Assembly: GCA_026705445.1 (NCBI GenBank)
Contig: JAPPAR010000019.1
Location: 1-64,000, forward strand
Length of the DNA: 64,000 bases
Direction of reading: 5' to 3'
From: Candidatus Dadabacteria bacterium
Lineage (GTDB): Bacteria; Desulfobacterota_D; UBA1144; Nemesobacterales; Nemesobacteraceae
Positions within the stretch are counted from its first letter, which is position 1. Each line of letters starts with the position of its first letter. Shown here one piece after another: positions 45,668 to 55,082 of this stretch. Under the pieces are notes generated by a model. The model was not told the origin of the DNA. It searched no databases and was given only the letters and a program-made list of their open reading frames with translations. The translations under genes were made by a program, and so were the position numbers.

Positions 45668-46081
45668 GTGAACTACTGGCTTGTTAAATCCGAACCGTTT
45701 AAATATTCGTGGGAGGAACTTCTCCGCGACGGTTGGACATACTGGGATGGGGTTAGAAACTATCAGGCCAGAAACAACCTGAAGGGGATGAAAAAGGGAG
45801 ATCAGGTTCTTTTCTACCACAGCAACAAGGGCCTTGAAGTGGTAGGTATATCCGAGGTCATAAGGGAATATTACCAGGATCCCACGACGGAAGACGAAAG
45901 ATGGGTCGTGGTTGACCTGAAGCCCGTGGAGACGCTTGATAATCCAGTATCTCTCAAGCAGATAAAGAACGACGAAAGACTCGAGGGCATCTCTCTTGTA
46001 AGGCAGAGCAGGCTTTCGGTCATGCAGATTGAAAAGAAGCATTTTGATGTAATCGTCGAGCTTGGAAGAAAAAGCCTCTAA
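45668..46081 (+). CDS. EVE-domain protein
   Basis: A 137-aa stand-alone EVE domain (NYWLVKSEPFKYSW, YWDGVRNYQARNNL, KGDQVLFYHSN). EVE belongs to the PUA/YTH-like superfamily, thought to read modified bases in RNA or DNA. It occurs alone in many bacteria and is also fused to restriction enzymes. The start codon is GTG. There is no ribosome-binding site, and the predicted transcript start falls on this codon. Confidence 0.92.
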   Translation: MNYWLVKSEPFKYSWEELLRDGWTYWDGVRNYQARNNLKGMKKGDQVLFYHSNKGLEVVGISEVIREYYQDPTTEDERWVVVDLKPVETLDNPVSLKQIKNDERLEGISLVRQSRLSVMQIEKKHFDVIVELGRKSL

Positions 46082-46105
46082 CTTCCACGAAGATATCTAA
46101 GAACC

Positions 46106-46192
46106 GCCTGCTACCCCAAGCAGTCCTCTGTGGAGGTTCGTTTCGGCGAAACGCTGAACGGAGGTTTCAACCGGCAGGCAAGCTTATTTTTT
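46106..46192 (+). ncRNA. Candidate structured small RNA
   Basis: The 170-bp gap between the EVE and rng genes contains nested complementarity on this strand. An outer helix pairs GCCTGC (46106) with GCAGGC (46174). An inner one pairs CCTCT (46125) with GGAGG (46160). The tip is CGTTTC-GGC-GAAACG (46139-46153). A run of six Ts follows at 46187. The region does not match tRNA, 4.5S SRP RNA (no GGAAGG-AGCAGC motif), tmRNA or RNase P that I can see. A competing hairpin, CTGCT-ACCCCA-AGCAG, overlaps the 5' half. It may be an sRNA, an attenuator for rng, or chance. Confidence 0.35.
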
Positions 46193-46210
46193 CACATCGT
46201 CCTCTTACGG

Positions 46211-46240
46211 TTGTACTTACCAAGATAACTAGTTTATATT
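46211..46240 (+). promoter_or_regulatory. Candidate promoter of rng
   Basis: TTGTAC at 46211-46216, an 18-bp spacer, and TATATT at 46235-46240. The -10 box ends 10 nt before the ATG at 46251, giving a very short leader. If used, the structured RNA upstream would not be part of the rng transcript. Confidence 0.45.
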
Positions 46241-46250
46241 TTAACATCCT

Positions 46251-47744
46251 ATGAATACTCAACTTATCATCAACTCGCTTTTTAACGAGACGAGGATAGC
46301 GGTCTTGGAGAAAAGCAGACTGATCGAGCTTTTCATTGAAAGAAAATCCAGTTCTTCAATGGTGGGCAACATCTACAAGGGGAAAGTCGAAAAGATAGTC
46401 CCCGGAGTGCAGGCCGCGTTTGTCGGCATGGGAGACGGCAAATCCGGGTTTCTCTCTGCAGAGGATGTGTATGAGGAATCGCTCAGCGAACTTTTTCTTG
46501 AAGAGGAAGAGACAAAAAAGTCTTCCAGAAAAAACCATCAGCCAATACAGAAAGTGTTGCGTCAGGGTCAGGAGGTTATGGTTCAGGTTACAAAGGAACC
46601 CACCGGAAACAAGGGTCCCAAGCTTACCTCTCACGTGGGCATACCGGGCAAGTATCTTGTTCTGCTTCCCGGGTCAGACTCGGTGAACCTGTCCCGCAAA
46701 ATAACCGACAGAAAAAGCAGGAAAAGATTTTCCGAAATCATGCGGAATAAGCCCGAAGACATGGGTTTTATAGTGAGAACGGCGTGCGTGGAAGCGGACG
46801 AGAAGGACATCAAGAGCGAGATGAGAGCGCTTGTGAGGAAGTGGAGAAGGATAAAGAAAAAGTATGAAGAATCGAAAAACCCGGGCGCGATATACGAAGA
46901 ATCCGATACCTGTATCAGGGTCATCAGGGACCTGATGGGAAACGGCCTTAAGAAAATTGTCGTTGATTCCCCCAAAGCCCACGGCCGGATTACCAAGTAC
47001 TTTTCCGACAAGATTAACAAGGATGGCTTCAAAGTCGATATGTACGATAAAGAAGAACCCATATTCGACAGATACGGAATCGAGAGCCAGATCGAAAAAA
47101 TGTACAGAAAAAAGGCCTGGATGAAGTCGGGAGGCTACCTGATCATAGACGAGGCCGAGGGGCTTACCGTGATAGACGTTAACTCCGGGAAACTTGTCGG
47201 AGAGGAGTTTCAGAAGAAAACAATAATGAAAACGAACGAAGAAGCCGCGGTTGAAGCCGCGAGGCAGATAAGACTTCGTAACCTGGTCGGAATCATAGTT
47301 ATCGATTTCATAGACATGCAGTCTGTTAGGTCCAGAAAGAAGGTAGAGTCGCTTTTCACGAATGAGATGAAAAAGGATAAGGCGAGGACCACGATCCAGG
47401 AAATATCGTCTTTCAGCGTAATCCAGCTTACCAGACGCAGGGTCAGGGAAAGTATACTTTCCGACCTGACCGAACCCTGCGATACCTGCGAGGGGAGCGG
47501 ACGGATAAAATCGATATACACCACCTGTTACGAGATACTGAGGGATATTGATCAATGGACAAGGCAGAGTGCTGAAGGGCCTCTTGTCGTCCAGGCCAAC
47601 AAGAAGGTCATAGCGAAGCTCAGAGAAATAGAAGGAAGATCCATGAGAATAATCCAGCGGGAGAGGGGGGTAAAGATAAAGTTCAAATCGGCTGAAGATC
47701 CTCTCGAGAAATACGCCATTTCCAGAGAGGAGGCTTCGGGTTAG
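46251..47744 (+). CDS. rng: Ribonuclease E/G family endoribonuclease
   Basis: Single-strand-specific endoribonuclease of the RNase G/E family, 497 aa. An S1 domain near the N-terminus (VGNIYKGKVEKIVPGVQAAF) is followed by the RNase H-like and catalytic part (YLIIDEAEGLTVIDVNSGK). The zinc link is CDTCEGSGRI near residue 412. No long C-terminal scaffold is present, so it is RNase G-like in size. It coexists with RNase Y at 32.8 kb. Confidence 0.93.
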   Translation: MNTQLIINSLFNETRIAVLEKSRLIELFIERKSSSSMVGNIYKGKVEKIVPGVQAAFVGMGDGKSGFLSAEDVYEESLSELFLEEEETKKSSRKNHQPIQKVLRQGQEVMVQVTKEPTGNKGPKLTSHVGIPGKYLVLLPGSDSVNLSRKITDRKSRKRFSEIMRNKPEDMGFIVRTACVEADEKDIKSEMRALVRKWRRIKKKYEESKNPGAIYEESDTCIRVIRDLMGNGLKKIVVDSPKAHGRITKYFSDKINKDGFKVDMYDKEEPIFDRYGIESQIEKMYRKKAWMKSGGYLIIDEAEGLTVIDVNSGKLVGEEFQKKTIMKTNEEAAVEAARQIRLRNLVGIIVIDFIDMQSVRSRKKVESLFTNEMKKDKARTTIQEISSFSVIQLTRRRVRESILSDLTEPCDTCEGSGRIKSIYTTCYEILRDIDQWTRQSAEGPLVVQANKKVIAKLREIEGRSMRIIQRERGVKIKFKSAEDPLEKYAISREEASG

Positions 47745-47763
47745 CCGAAAGGAGTGTTCTGAG

Positions 47764-48186
47764 CTGAGCAAGAACGGATTTCTTTATCATGTAGCGATTG
47801 CCGTAAAGGATATCGAGAAAGCTGAAGGTCTTTACTCCAAATTACTCGGACTTAGGGTTGTCCACAGGGAGGACGTAGTCAACTATGGGGTGAAAACATC
47901 AATGCTTTGCCCCGAATCGGGAGAGGGCACTGCGGTAGAACTTATCGAACCTTTGGACGAAAATTCTCCGATTTCGCAATTCCTGGAGAAAAGAGGGGAA
48001 GGTGTTCATCACATCTGTTTTCTTGTGGACGATATAGAGTCTTCTCTCCGGGCCCTAGAAAAAGAAGGTGTCAGGCTGATCGATGAACATGCGAGACCCG
48101 GATCTTACAACTGTAAAGTTGCCTTTATACATCCCAAGTCAACGAACGGAGTGCTTGTGGAACTTGCGGAGAAGATAAAGGATTGA
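47764..48186 (+). CDS. mce: Methylmalonyl-CoA epimerase (VOC family), unusual start
   Basis: Interconverts (2R)- and (2S)-methylmalonyl-CoA. The protein of about 140 aa has both betaalphabetabetabeta modules: FLYHVAIAVKDIEKAEGLYS and GEGVHHICFLVDDIESS, with the metal-binding His and Glu and the late GVLVELAE. The frame has no ATG, GTG or TTG before the N-terminal module. The first GTG, at 47890, would delete the first metal-binding histidine. The best start is CTG at 47764, with GGAG nine bases upstream, 19 bp after rng. I take this as a real CTG start rather than truncation. No methylmalonyl-CoA mutase gene is nearby. Confidence 0.75.
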   Translation: MSKNGFLYHVAIAVKDIEKAEGLYSKLLGLRVVHREDVVNYGVKTSMLCPESGEGTAVELIEPLDENSPISQFLEKRGEGVHHICFLVDDIESSLRALEKEGVRLIDEHARPGSYNCKVAFIHPKSTNGVLVELAEKIKD

Positions 48187-48201
48187 GGAGAGGGTTTCTG
48201 A

Positions 48202-48381
48202 TCAGGTGCCGCTTTGCCCTTCTTCCTTATTGTCTGGGTCGTCGTCTTTTAGGGATTTTCTGAACCCGCTTATTCCCTTGCCGAGCGAAGATCCCAGATC
48301 CCCGAGCCTGCTCGGACCAAAGATTATGAGCAGGATTGCCAGGATCAGGATTAATTCCCATATGCCGAATTGTCCGAACAT
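48202..48381 (-). CDS. tatA: Sec-independent protein translocase TatA
   Basis: A 59-aa protein too short for usual ORF cut-offs. It begins MFGQFGIWELILILAILL, has the TatA hinge FGPSRLGDLGSSLGKG, an amphipathic helix, and an acidic Asp/Glu-rich tail. TatA forms the channel that exports folded, twin-arginine proteins. Its short length fits TatA rather than TatB, and no tatB or tatC is adjacent. Confidence 0.9.
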   Translation of the reverse strand: MFGQFGIWELILILAILLIIFGPSRLGDLGSSLGKGISGFRKSLKDDDPDNKEEGQSGT

Positions 48382-48390
48382 ATGAGGGAA

Positions 48391-48418
48391 ATGATACCCG
48401 AATACTGTTGCTTCTCAA
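48391..48418 (-). promoter_or_regulatory. Promoter of tatA
   Basis: On the - strand: TTGAGA, a 16-bp spacer, TATCAT, and then 9 nt to the ATG at 48381. The expected leader is 2-3 nt. Confidence 0.6.
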
Positions 48419-48562
48419 GTATTTTCAGGATGATACTCTGAATTTACCGATATTACGTCTGCGCAGGCGGAACTTGGGTTCAGGCCGTGTCCCTTGGCGG
48501 ATTCGGTGAGAGGCCCTATCGATGGTTTGACGGGCAGGGCATGCTCGGCGAGAATGGTTGAG

Positions 48563-49324
48563 ATGGCCGAGGAACAACTTCACAGCGTGATTGTATGGGC
48601 AGTCATTGCTGCGGCTGTCCCGACGTTTTTTTATCTGCTTCGTAAAACCGCACCCTATGGCCGTCATTACGCAGGTGCGGGCTGGGGACCGCACATTTCC
48701 AGCAGGCTCGGCTGGATCATCATGGAACTGCCGGCGGTTGTCGTTTTCCTTGCCGTCTATCTTAACGGGAAGTCTGCGTTCCACATCGTGCCGCTGCTCT
48801 TTCTGGTCATGTGGCAGTGCCACTATCTGAACCGGACGTTCATTTACCCGTTTCGGATCAGGGCAAGCGGGCGGAAGACGCCGTTGCTGGTGGTCGGGTC
48901 GGGCTTTTTCTTCAATGTGATTAACGCCTACATCAATGCCCGATTCATTTCCGAATTCGGCGAGTACACCGTTGGATGGCTTGCCGACCCTCGTTTCCTG
49001 ATCGGTGTCGGGGTTTTCCTAGTCGGGATTGCTCTCAACCTCCACGCCGACAATATCCTCATTCGTCTACGCAGGCCGGGCGGGACCGGCTATGTGGTTC
49101 CCCAGGGTGGCGGGTTTCGCTTTGTCTCGTGCCCGAATTATATGGGCGAAATCCTCGAATGGGTCGGCTGGGCACTAGCAACGTGGTCGTTGAGCGGCCT
49201 GGCCTTCTTGCTGTTTACCTCCGCCAATCTCGCTCCCAGGGCGCGCAGCAACCATCAGTGGTATGTGGAAACCTTCAAGGATTATCCACCGCACCGCAAG
49301 GCCCTGATACCGGGCATTTATTGA
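48563..49324 (+). CDS. Steroid 5-alpha-reductase family membrane protein
   Basis: A 253-aa membrane protein with six or so hydrophobic segments. The C-terminal half matches 3-oxo-5-alpha-steroid 4-dehydrogenase: NLHADNILIRLRRPG, GGGFRFVSCPNYMGEILEW and SNHQWYVETF with HRKALIP at the end. Those enzymes reduce a 4,5 double bond with NADPH. The natural substrate in this bacterium (sterol, hopanoid, polyprenol) is unknown. The start is ATG 48563 or ATG 48554, and no ribosome-binding site stands out. It is convergent with glyS. Confidence 0.88.
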   Translation: MAEEQLHSVIVWAVIAAAVPTFFYLLRKTAPYGRHYAGAGWGPHISSRLGWIIMELPAVVVFLAVYLNGKSAFHIVPLLFLVMWQCHYLNRTFIYPFRIRASGRKTPLLVVGSGFFFNVINAYINARFISEFGEYTVGWLADPRFLIGVGVFLVGIALNLHADNILIRLRRPGGTGYVVPQGGGFRFVSCPNYMGEILEWVGWALATWSLSGLAFLLFTSANLAPRARSNHQWYVETFKDYPPHRKALIPGIY

Positions 49325-49350
49325 TTAATAAGCGTATGGTTGGTTGCGTG

Positions 49351-51441
49351 TCAGATTTTCGAGAAATCGGCAATCATGAAAAACAGATCTTTTATTTCAT
49401 TGAGTAAGGCCAGACGGTTGTCTCTGATCTTCTTGTTTTTGTCCATGACCATTACCGCGTCAAAGAAACGATCTATTGGTGCGGAGAGTGTTTTTATGGA
49501 TTCAAGCGCTTTGAGGTAATCGCTTTGCCCGGCGGCTTTTTCAGAATCGGCCAATTTCTTTAAAACCGCTGTCTGCGTCTTGGTAAAAGCTCTGTGGAGA
49601 TCCTTTTCCTCTTTTTGCTTAAACAGCTTCTTGTCAAGCGGTGAAGACGGTCTGGTTTTCGCTATGTTGAAAACCCTCTTAAAGCCTGTGGCTAGGGCCT
49701 CAAAATCCTTTCGTTTTGCGAATTTCCCAAGTGCGTTTATTCTGCGGTAGGCGTCAAGGGGATTGTCAAACCCTGCCGAGATTACGGATTCGACGACATT
49801 TCTCTCGTAACCTGACTCTGTCATTAGGTTGCGGAATCTCTCGGAGAAAAACGCGAGAATGTTCACTTTAAGTTCTTCTTCGGACAGGTTGCCGTCACGA
49901 GCTTTTTGCGCGTCCATGGAATCGAGCACGAGCCTTATGCCGCGTTCAAGGAGTGTGGAGAGAGAAATATCAAGCTTCTTCTCTATGGCGATTCTTATTA
50001 TTCCGAGGGTCTGTCTTCTCAGTGCATAGGGATCGGAAGACCCGGTGGGCGCGAGATCCGCGATGAAGGACGAGCAGATGTTATCCGTTTTGTCCACTAT
50101 GCTTAGAAGTGCTCCGGTTTTCGTTCGCGGGAGTTCACCGGTTCTCATAAGCGGCATGTATTGTTCCTCGATCGCGTTCGCGACGGCTTTTTTCTCCTTG
50201 GAAGCAAGCGAGTAATACTTGCCCATGACACCCTGGAGTTCGGCGAATTCAAAGACCATCTGGGTCGCGAGATCGGACTTTGAGAGTTCCGCGGCCCTTT
50301 CAAGATCGGGGCTGGCAAAAATATCGGCGGCAAGCATCCTCATACGCTCGACTTTTTCCCTGTAAGTTCCTATATCAGATAGAAACACCATGCTCTCAAG
50401 ATCTTCTGTGTAGGCGCTTAAACTTTTCTTTGTATCTTCGGAGAAAAAGAATTCGGCGTCGTTAAGTCTTGCCCTTATTACCCGCTCGTTTCCCCTTATA
50501 ATTACCTGTTTATCCTTAACCGGGGTTCCGCAGACAAAGATGAAACAGGGAAGAAGCTTGCCGGTCTTCTCAGAATAAACGGGGAAATATTTCTGGTGAT
50601 TCTTCATCACGCTTATAAGAACTTCCTCGGGCAACCGCAGGTATTTTTCCTCGAACTCTCCCACCAGAACCGTCGGATGCTCCACTAGGTTCACCACGGT
50701 TTCAAGCAGTTCAGGATCTTCCTTTATGGTTCCGCCTATCTTTTTGGCCGCCGCCTCTGTGTCCCTTCTTATGATTTTCTTTCTTTTCTCCGGGTCCGCT
50801 ACTACGTTGTTTTTCTCAAGTGTTTTCAGGTAATTTCCCCAGGATGTCACTCGAAACGGTTTCGGGGAAGTGAACCTGTGGCCGCAGCTTCGGTCAGAAC
50901 TTTTGATGTTCTCAACGCTGAATTTTACTGGCTTGCCATCGTAGAGCGCCGCTATCCATCTTATAGGTCTTGCGAAGGCCAGTTTTCCGTCGCCCCATCT
51001 CATTGATTTCCGGAAGGGGACCGATGAGATCACTCCCGGAAGAATCTCTTTTAGAACGGATGAAGTTTTTTTTCCTTTTACCGTTTTCCTTACGCAGAGG
51101 AATTCCCCGTTATCCCTTTTTGCGATAACGAGTTCCTCAACATCGACTTTCTGGGACCTGGCGAAACCCGCAGCGGCCTTGGTGGGCTTTCCGTCTTCGT
51201 CAAACGCTATGCGCTTGGGCGGCCCGAAGTTCTCGGTCGTGCGGTCTCTCTGCTTTCTCTCAAGTCCGCTCACCCTTGCCGAAAGCCTTCTCGGGGTATA
51301 GAAGATTTCCATTTCCTCGAATTCAATACCCTTGTCGCGGAGTTCTCCGCTTAGAATATTGCCCAGATCCTCCCGGGCTTTTTCAAGGAAGAGAGCAGGT
51401 ATTTCCTCCGTTCCGATTTCAAGTATCAGTTCTTTTTCCAT
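49351..51441 (-). CDS. glyS: Glycyl-tRNA synthetase beta subunit
   Basis: The beta subunit of the two-subunit bacterial glycyl-tRNA synthetase, which binds tRNA-Gly and carries the HD-like and anticodon domains. The 696-aa protein begins with [19 protein letters not shown], contains the FVRPIRWI-like [14 protein letters not shown] block and [20 protein letters not shown]. The ATG at 51441 overlaps the end of glyQ by 16 bp. The usual glyQ then glyS order is kept. Confidence 0.96.
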   Translation of the reverse strand: MEKELILEIGTEEIPALFLEKAREDLGNILSGELRDKGIEFEEMEIFYTPRRLSARVSGLERKQRDRTTENFGPPKRIAFDEDGKPTKAAAGFARSQKVDVEELVIAKRDNGEFLCVRKTVKGKKTSSVLKEILPGVISSVPFRKSMRWGDGKLAFARPIRWIAALYDGKPVKFSVENIKSSDRSCGHRFTSPKPFRVTSWGNYLKTLEKNNVVADPEKRKKIIRRDTEAAAKKIGGTIKEDPELLETVVNLVEHPTVLVGEFEEKYLRLPEEVLISVMKNHQKYFPVYSEKTGKLLPCFIFVCGTPVKDKQVIIRGNERVIRARLNDAEFFFSEDTKKSLSAYTEDLESMVFLSDIGTYREKVERMRMLAADIFASPDLERAAELSKSDLATQMVFEFAELQGVMGKYYSLASKEKKAVANAIEEQYMPLMRTGELPRTKTGALLSIVDKTDNICSSFIADLAPTGSSDPYALRRQTLGIIRIAIEKKLDISLSTLLERGIRLVLDSMDAQKARDGNLSEEELKVNILAFFSERFRNLMTESGYERNVVESVISAGFDNPLDAYRRINALGKFAKRKDFEALATGFKRVFNIAKTRPSSPLDKKLFKQKEEKDLHRAFTKTQTAVLKKLADSEKAAGQSDYLKALESIKTLSAPIDRFFDAVMVMDKNKKIRDNRLALLNEIKDLFFMIADFSKI

Positions 51442-52313
51442 GGGTTGTTTTTCAGGAGGGGGAATCCCAGGTTTTCTCTGGTCTGCAGATACGAAGTTGC
51501 GCACAGATTCGCAAGCGCCCTTACCCTCGCTATGTATGAGGCCCGCTCGGCTACCCCAATTGCCCCTCTCGCGTCAAGCAGGTTGAAGGTGTGCGAACTT
51601 TTAAGACAGTATTCGTAAGCGGGGAGGGGGAGCTCCTTTTCGATAAGTGATCTGCATTCCTGCTCGTACATGTTAAACAGGTCGCTTAGCATCGCGGGAT
51701 CGGATTCCTCGAAGTTGTACTTTGAGAACTGGACTTCGCTCTGATGATGAATCTCTCCGTACGTTATTCCCTTTGTCCATTCAAGATCGTAAACGCTTTC
51801 GACTTCCTGCAGGTACATTGCTATTCTTTCGGTTCCGTATGTTATCTCGGCTGATATCGGATCAAGATCTATTCCGCCCGCCTGCTGAAAATATGTGAAC
51901 TGGGTTATTTCCATACCGTCAAGCCAAACTTCCCAACCAAGTCCCCACGCTCCGAGCGTCGGGGATTCCCAGTCATCCTCAACGAACCTTATATCGTGCT
52001 CAAGCGGGTTTATTCCGAATGACTTCAGACTGTCGAGGAAAAGTTCTTGGATATCATCGGGAGAAGGCTTTATTATCACCTGGAACTGATAGTAGTGCTG
52101 AAGCCTGTTGGGATTATCTCCGTATCTTCCGTCGGTCGGCCTCCTTGAAGGTTCGACATATGCCACGTGCCAAGGCTCGGGACCGAGGCAGCGCAGGAAT
52201 GTGGCCGGGTGAAAAGTTCCGGCGCCTTTTTCTATGTCGTAGGGCTGGACCACCAGACATCCCTTGGATGACCAGTAATCCTGAAGAGCCAAAATAAGTT
52301 CCTGATATGTCAT
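51426..52313 (-). CDS. glyQ: Glycyl-tRNA synthetase alpha subunit
   Basis: Catalytic subunit of the heterotetrameric glycyl-tRNA synthetase, about 295 aa. The class II features [38 protein letters not shown] and [10 protein letters not shown] are all present. The start is ATG 52313 or TTG 52322. A possible -10 box, TAGTAT, lies 10 nt before the ATG. Confidence 0.97.
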   Translation of the reverse strand: MTYQELILALQDYWSSKGCLVVQPYDIEKGAGTFHPATFLRCLGPEPWHVAYVEPSRRPTDGRYGDNPNRLQHYYQFQVIIKPSPDDIQELFLDSLKSFGINPLEHDIRFVEDDWESPTLGAWGLGWEVWLDGMEITQFTYFQQAGGIDLDPISAEITYGTERIAMYLQEVESVYDLEWTKGITYGEIHHQSEVQFSKYNFEESDPAMLSDLFNMYEQECRSLIEKELPLPAYEYCLKSSHTFNLLDARGAIGVAERASYIARVRALANLCATSYLQTRENLGFPLLKNNPWKKN

Positions 52314-52394
52314 GACCGGCAAAATACTACCATTAAAATAGAAGAATCAAATATGCCGGCACGTTTGTAAGGGCTTTACCCGCGGGCATGCTTG

Positions 52395-53546
52395 TTATGA
52401 GGTTGTTTGTTGACCAGTTGTTTTATAACGGTCCGATTCCTCAAAGGAAGGCAGTTTGAGCCAGTACCGTGTGTGGCGTCGCTGCCCGGTTCTGTTTAGT
52501 GCGCCCATGGCGACCATATTAGCTAGATCGCGCGTCGCCGTCGAAGCCGTTGCCCCAGTTATTCTTTGATAATTTTGTGCGCTGAGACCGCCCTCAAAAC
52601 CATCCGGTTCAGCATCGAAGAGCCGTAGAAGGACTTTTTCCTGTCGCGGGTTTAACGAGCCATGGAGCCGATCGAATAACCGTGTTTGCTGAATTGACCG
52701 GATCAGACTGCGTTCGCTCCAGGTCTGGGCGTCAAGCACTGTATCCGCAAACCACACAAGCCAGTTGGTGATATCAAGCGATCTGCCACTCTCATCCAGA
52801 ATAGCATAGTAGCCCTTGCGCCTTCGGGCGATGGTGCGGGAAAGCGCAATTAAACTTGGTTCGCCGAGTGACTGGGCGAGGGCTTTTTCCGCCAAAGCAC
52901 GGGCTATGCGACCGTTTCCGTCCTCGAAGGGGTGAATACGTACAAAGTACAGATGTGTCGTCCCGGCCCATGCCAGAGAGGACATCCTGCTTCCGATTGA
53001 GGCAATCTGATCGTACCACTCTATGAAACGTTCCATCTCCTCTGTCATCCGCTCCGAAGGTGGTGCTTCATAGTGAATCTTGGGGTTATAATCCGGCCCG
53101 GAAACGACCTGCATAGCTTCGGGGTGGCGACGATAGCCGCCGACAACCTCCAGATGAGGACGGTCTCGCATAAGCATCCGGTGCCAGCGCCACAGCGTTT
53201 CGTGGTCAAGCGGGCGGTCAAACTCATGGTAGAGCCCTACCATCATTTCAGCTACTCCCTCTTCCTCGGGTGAAGCGGTTTTCCGGCTGGCGGTTAATCC
53301 AAATCGTCGTCGGATGGAGGATTGCACTGATTCCCGGTCGAGAATCTCACCTTCAATTGCGGATGTTTCGACCGCCTCGCCGCTCAGCCATTTAACTCGC
53401 AGTTCGGACTGATCTTCATGGGTGAGCTGGCGCCAAGCGCCGATCCTGCGACCTGACTCATGCAGGAAACGCTCTTCGAAAGGTGCCAGAACAGACCGAT
53501 CCCATGTGAAGTCCGGCCAGTTAGAATGTTGCCATACCCATTTCAT
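52395..53546 (-). CDS. Fic family protein with DUF4172-type N-terminus
   Basis: A 383-aa Fic protein. The catalytic motif HPFEDGNGRIARAL is complete near residues 209-222. The inhibitory motif TSAIEG (about 61-66) fits a class II Fic, so it is probably self-inhibited. A C-terminal winged helix (QRITGATASTATRDL) could bind DNA or act as a dimer interface. It is not paired with another gene. It differs from the Fic at 22.6 kb, so the two are not recent duplicates. Confidence 0.9.
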   Translation of the reverse strand: MKWVWQHSNWPDFTWDRSVLAPFEERFLHESGRRIGAWRQLTHEDQSELRVKWLSGEAVETSAIEGEILDRESVQSSIRRRFGLTASRKTASPEEEGVAEMMVGLYHEFDRPLDHETLWRWHRMLMRDRPHLEVVGGYRRHPEAMQVVSGPDYNPKIHYEAPPSERMTEEMERFIEWYDQIASIGSRMSSLAWAGTTHLYFVRIHPFEDGNGRIARALAEKALAQSLGEPSLIALSRTIARRRKGYYAILDESGRSLDITNWLVWFADTVLDAQTWSERSLIRSIQQTRLFDRLHGSLNPRQEKVLLRLFDAEPDGFEGGLSAQNYQRITGATASTATRDLANMVAMGALNRTGQRRHTRYWLKLPSFEESDRYKTTGQQTTS

Positions 53547-53616
53547 GAGCTATAAAAACACCTCCTATAGCCCATATTCTTACCTGTTTCTGGGCTATAG
53601 GGCAAGCTCTATGGTT

Positions 53617-54942
53617 TCAGCGAAAAGCGGACACCCGGTAAAAAGGGTCGTACGCACTCATGCTTTCTATAGCTCTTTGAGCGATAATCCTACGCTTTTT
53701 TTCTTTCCCCATTTTTCCCTCAACCTTGGGGAAAAGCCCGAAGTTTATGTTCATCGGCTGAAATCCGCTTTTTTCTGGGGTTGAGATGTACTCAAGCAGG
53801 GAACCTATGGATGTTTCCCTTGGGACGTGGGCAGGTGCGAGCCCAAGCGCTTTTCTCGAGGCGCTTATTCCGCAGACGATTCCGGTTGCTGCGGACTCGA
53901 CGTATCCTTCAACTCCCGTGATCTGCCCGGCGAAAAAGACGCCCGGACGGGAACTCAGGGAAAGGTCTTTCTCAAGGAGTCTCGGGGAATCTATGTACGT
54001 GTTTCTGTGCACGCTTCCGTATCTTAGAAACTCCGCCCTTTCAAGCCCCGGGATCTTCCTGAAAACGGTTCTTTGCTGAGGGTATCTGAGCTTTGTCTGA
54101 AACCCCACCATGTTGTACATCGTTTCCTCGCTGTTCTCCGTTCTTAGCTGCAGAACTGCAAAGGGGGTTTTCCCGGTTCTCGGATCAATTAGGCCGACGG
54201 GTTTTAGGGGGCCGAACCGAAGAGTATCTCTTCCTCTCTCGCATATGACCTCAACCGGCATGCAGCTTTGGAAGTAGAGTGCTTTCTCAAATTCCCTGGT
54301 CTCTACTTTTTCTCCGCGGATCAGGTCGTCAACAAGCTCGTAGTACTGATCCTCAGAGAGCGGACAGTTGAGATAATCTCCCTCCTCAGAGTCTCCGTGG
54401 CCGTATCTTGATCCCCGGAAAATTTTCGAGCGGTCGATTGTATCTGCGTCGATTATCGGCGAGATGGCGTCGTAGAAGTAAAGATATTCGGATTCCGTGA
54501 GCGAGGAAATCTCCGCGCAAAGTGCATCCGAGGTAAGAGGACCGGTGGCCACGACCACGGTCCCGTTTTCGGGTATTTTCGTTACCTCTTCCCTTTTCAG
54601 GTCTATAAGTTCGTTGCCCTGGATTTTCCGCGTTATGTAATCCGAGAACATTTCCCTGTCGACCGCGAGAGCTTTTCCCGCGGGAACCTTTGAGGCCTCG
54701 GCTGCCTCGATCACGAGTGAGCCGAGGCGCCTCATTTCCTCTTTAAGTATTCCTGAGGCGTTCTCCATGGATGCCGATTTGAGAGAATTACTGCACACAA
54801 GCTCCGCGAGATCCGAAGTTCTGTGCGCGGCGGTTTTCCTCCGCGGCCTCATTTCATAGAGAGTTACCCTTACTCCAAACTTTGAGATCTGATTTGCGGC
54901 TTCAACCCCTGCGAGCCCTGCGCCGATTACTGTTATTGACAA
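53617..54942 (-). CDS. trmFO: Methylenetetrahydrofolate-tRNA-(uracil-5-)-methyltransferase
   Basis: Makes ribothymidine at position 54 of tRNA with methylene-THF and FAD. The 441-aa protein has the FAD motif GAGLAGVEAANQI, the NSLKSASMENASGIL block with the catalytic Cys just before it (VCSNSL), and GVEGYVESAATG. TrmFO replaces TrmA in many Gram-positive and some Gram-negative lineages. The start is TTG 54942. No ribosome-binding site is obvious. Confidence 0.96.
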   Translation of the reverse strand: MSITVIGAGLAGVEAANQISKFGVRVTLYEMRPRRKTAAHRTSDLAELVCSNSLKSASMENASGILKEEMRRLGSLVIEAAEASKVPAGKALAVDREMFSDYITRKIQGNELIDLKREEVTKIPENGTVVVATGPLTSDALCAEISSLTESEYLYFYDAISPIIDADTIDRSKIFRGSRYGHGDSEEGDYLNCPLSEDQYYELVDDLIRGEKVETREFEKALYFQSCMPVEVICERGRDTLRFGPLKPVGLIDPRTGKTPFAVLQLRTENSEETMYNMVGFQTKLRYPQQRTVFRKIPGLERAEFLRYGSVHRNTYIDSPRLLEKDLSLSSRPGVFFAGQITGVEGYVESAATGIVCGISASRKALGLAPAHVPRETSIGSLLEYISTPEKSGFQPMNINFGLFPKVEGKMGKEKKRRIIAQRAIESMSAYDPFYRVSAFR

Positions 54943-55042
54943 TTGCTTATACCAAGATCCTTGAACTTGAGTAACCCTTTTGTGAATTCAAGCAGTTCAA
55001 TTTTAACAGACTGCGGAAGTTTCGCATCTACCGCGGTCCGTT

Positions 55043-55071
55043 TTGTAGCAAGGACTTACATAAGATATAAT
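55043..55071 (+). promoter_or_regulatory. Promoter of gph
   Basis: TTGTAG at 55043-55048, a 17-bp spacer and TATAAT at 55066-55071. The ATG at 55083 is 11 nt beyond, giving a leader of about 4 nt. Confidence 0.65.
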
Positions 55072-55082
55072 TCCCCAAGATT

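Noticed and set aside
46106-46192. Reading the structured region as 4.5S SRP RNA, tRNA, tmRNA or 6S RNA
   Set aside because: The conserved GGAAGG-AGCAGC loop of SRP RNA, a T-loop, and the size of the other RNAs are all absent.
46674-47771. A 365-codon frame on the - strand
   Set aside because: It lies opposite rng, which is a clear RNase E/G. The product is hydrophobic-aromatic without family features.
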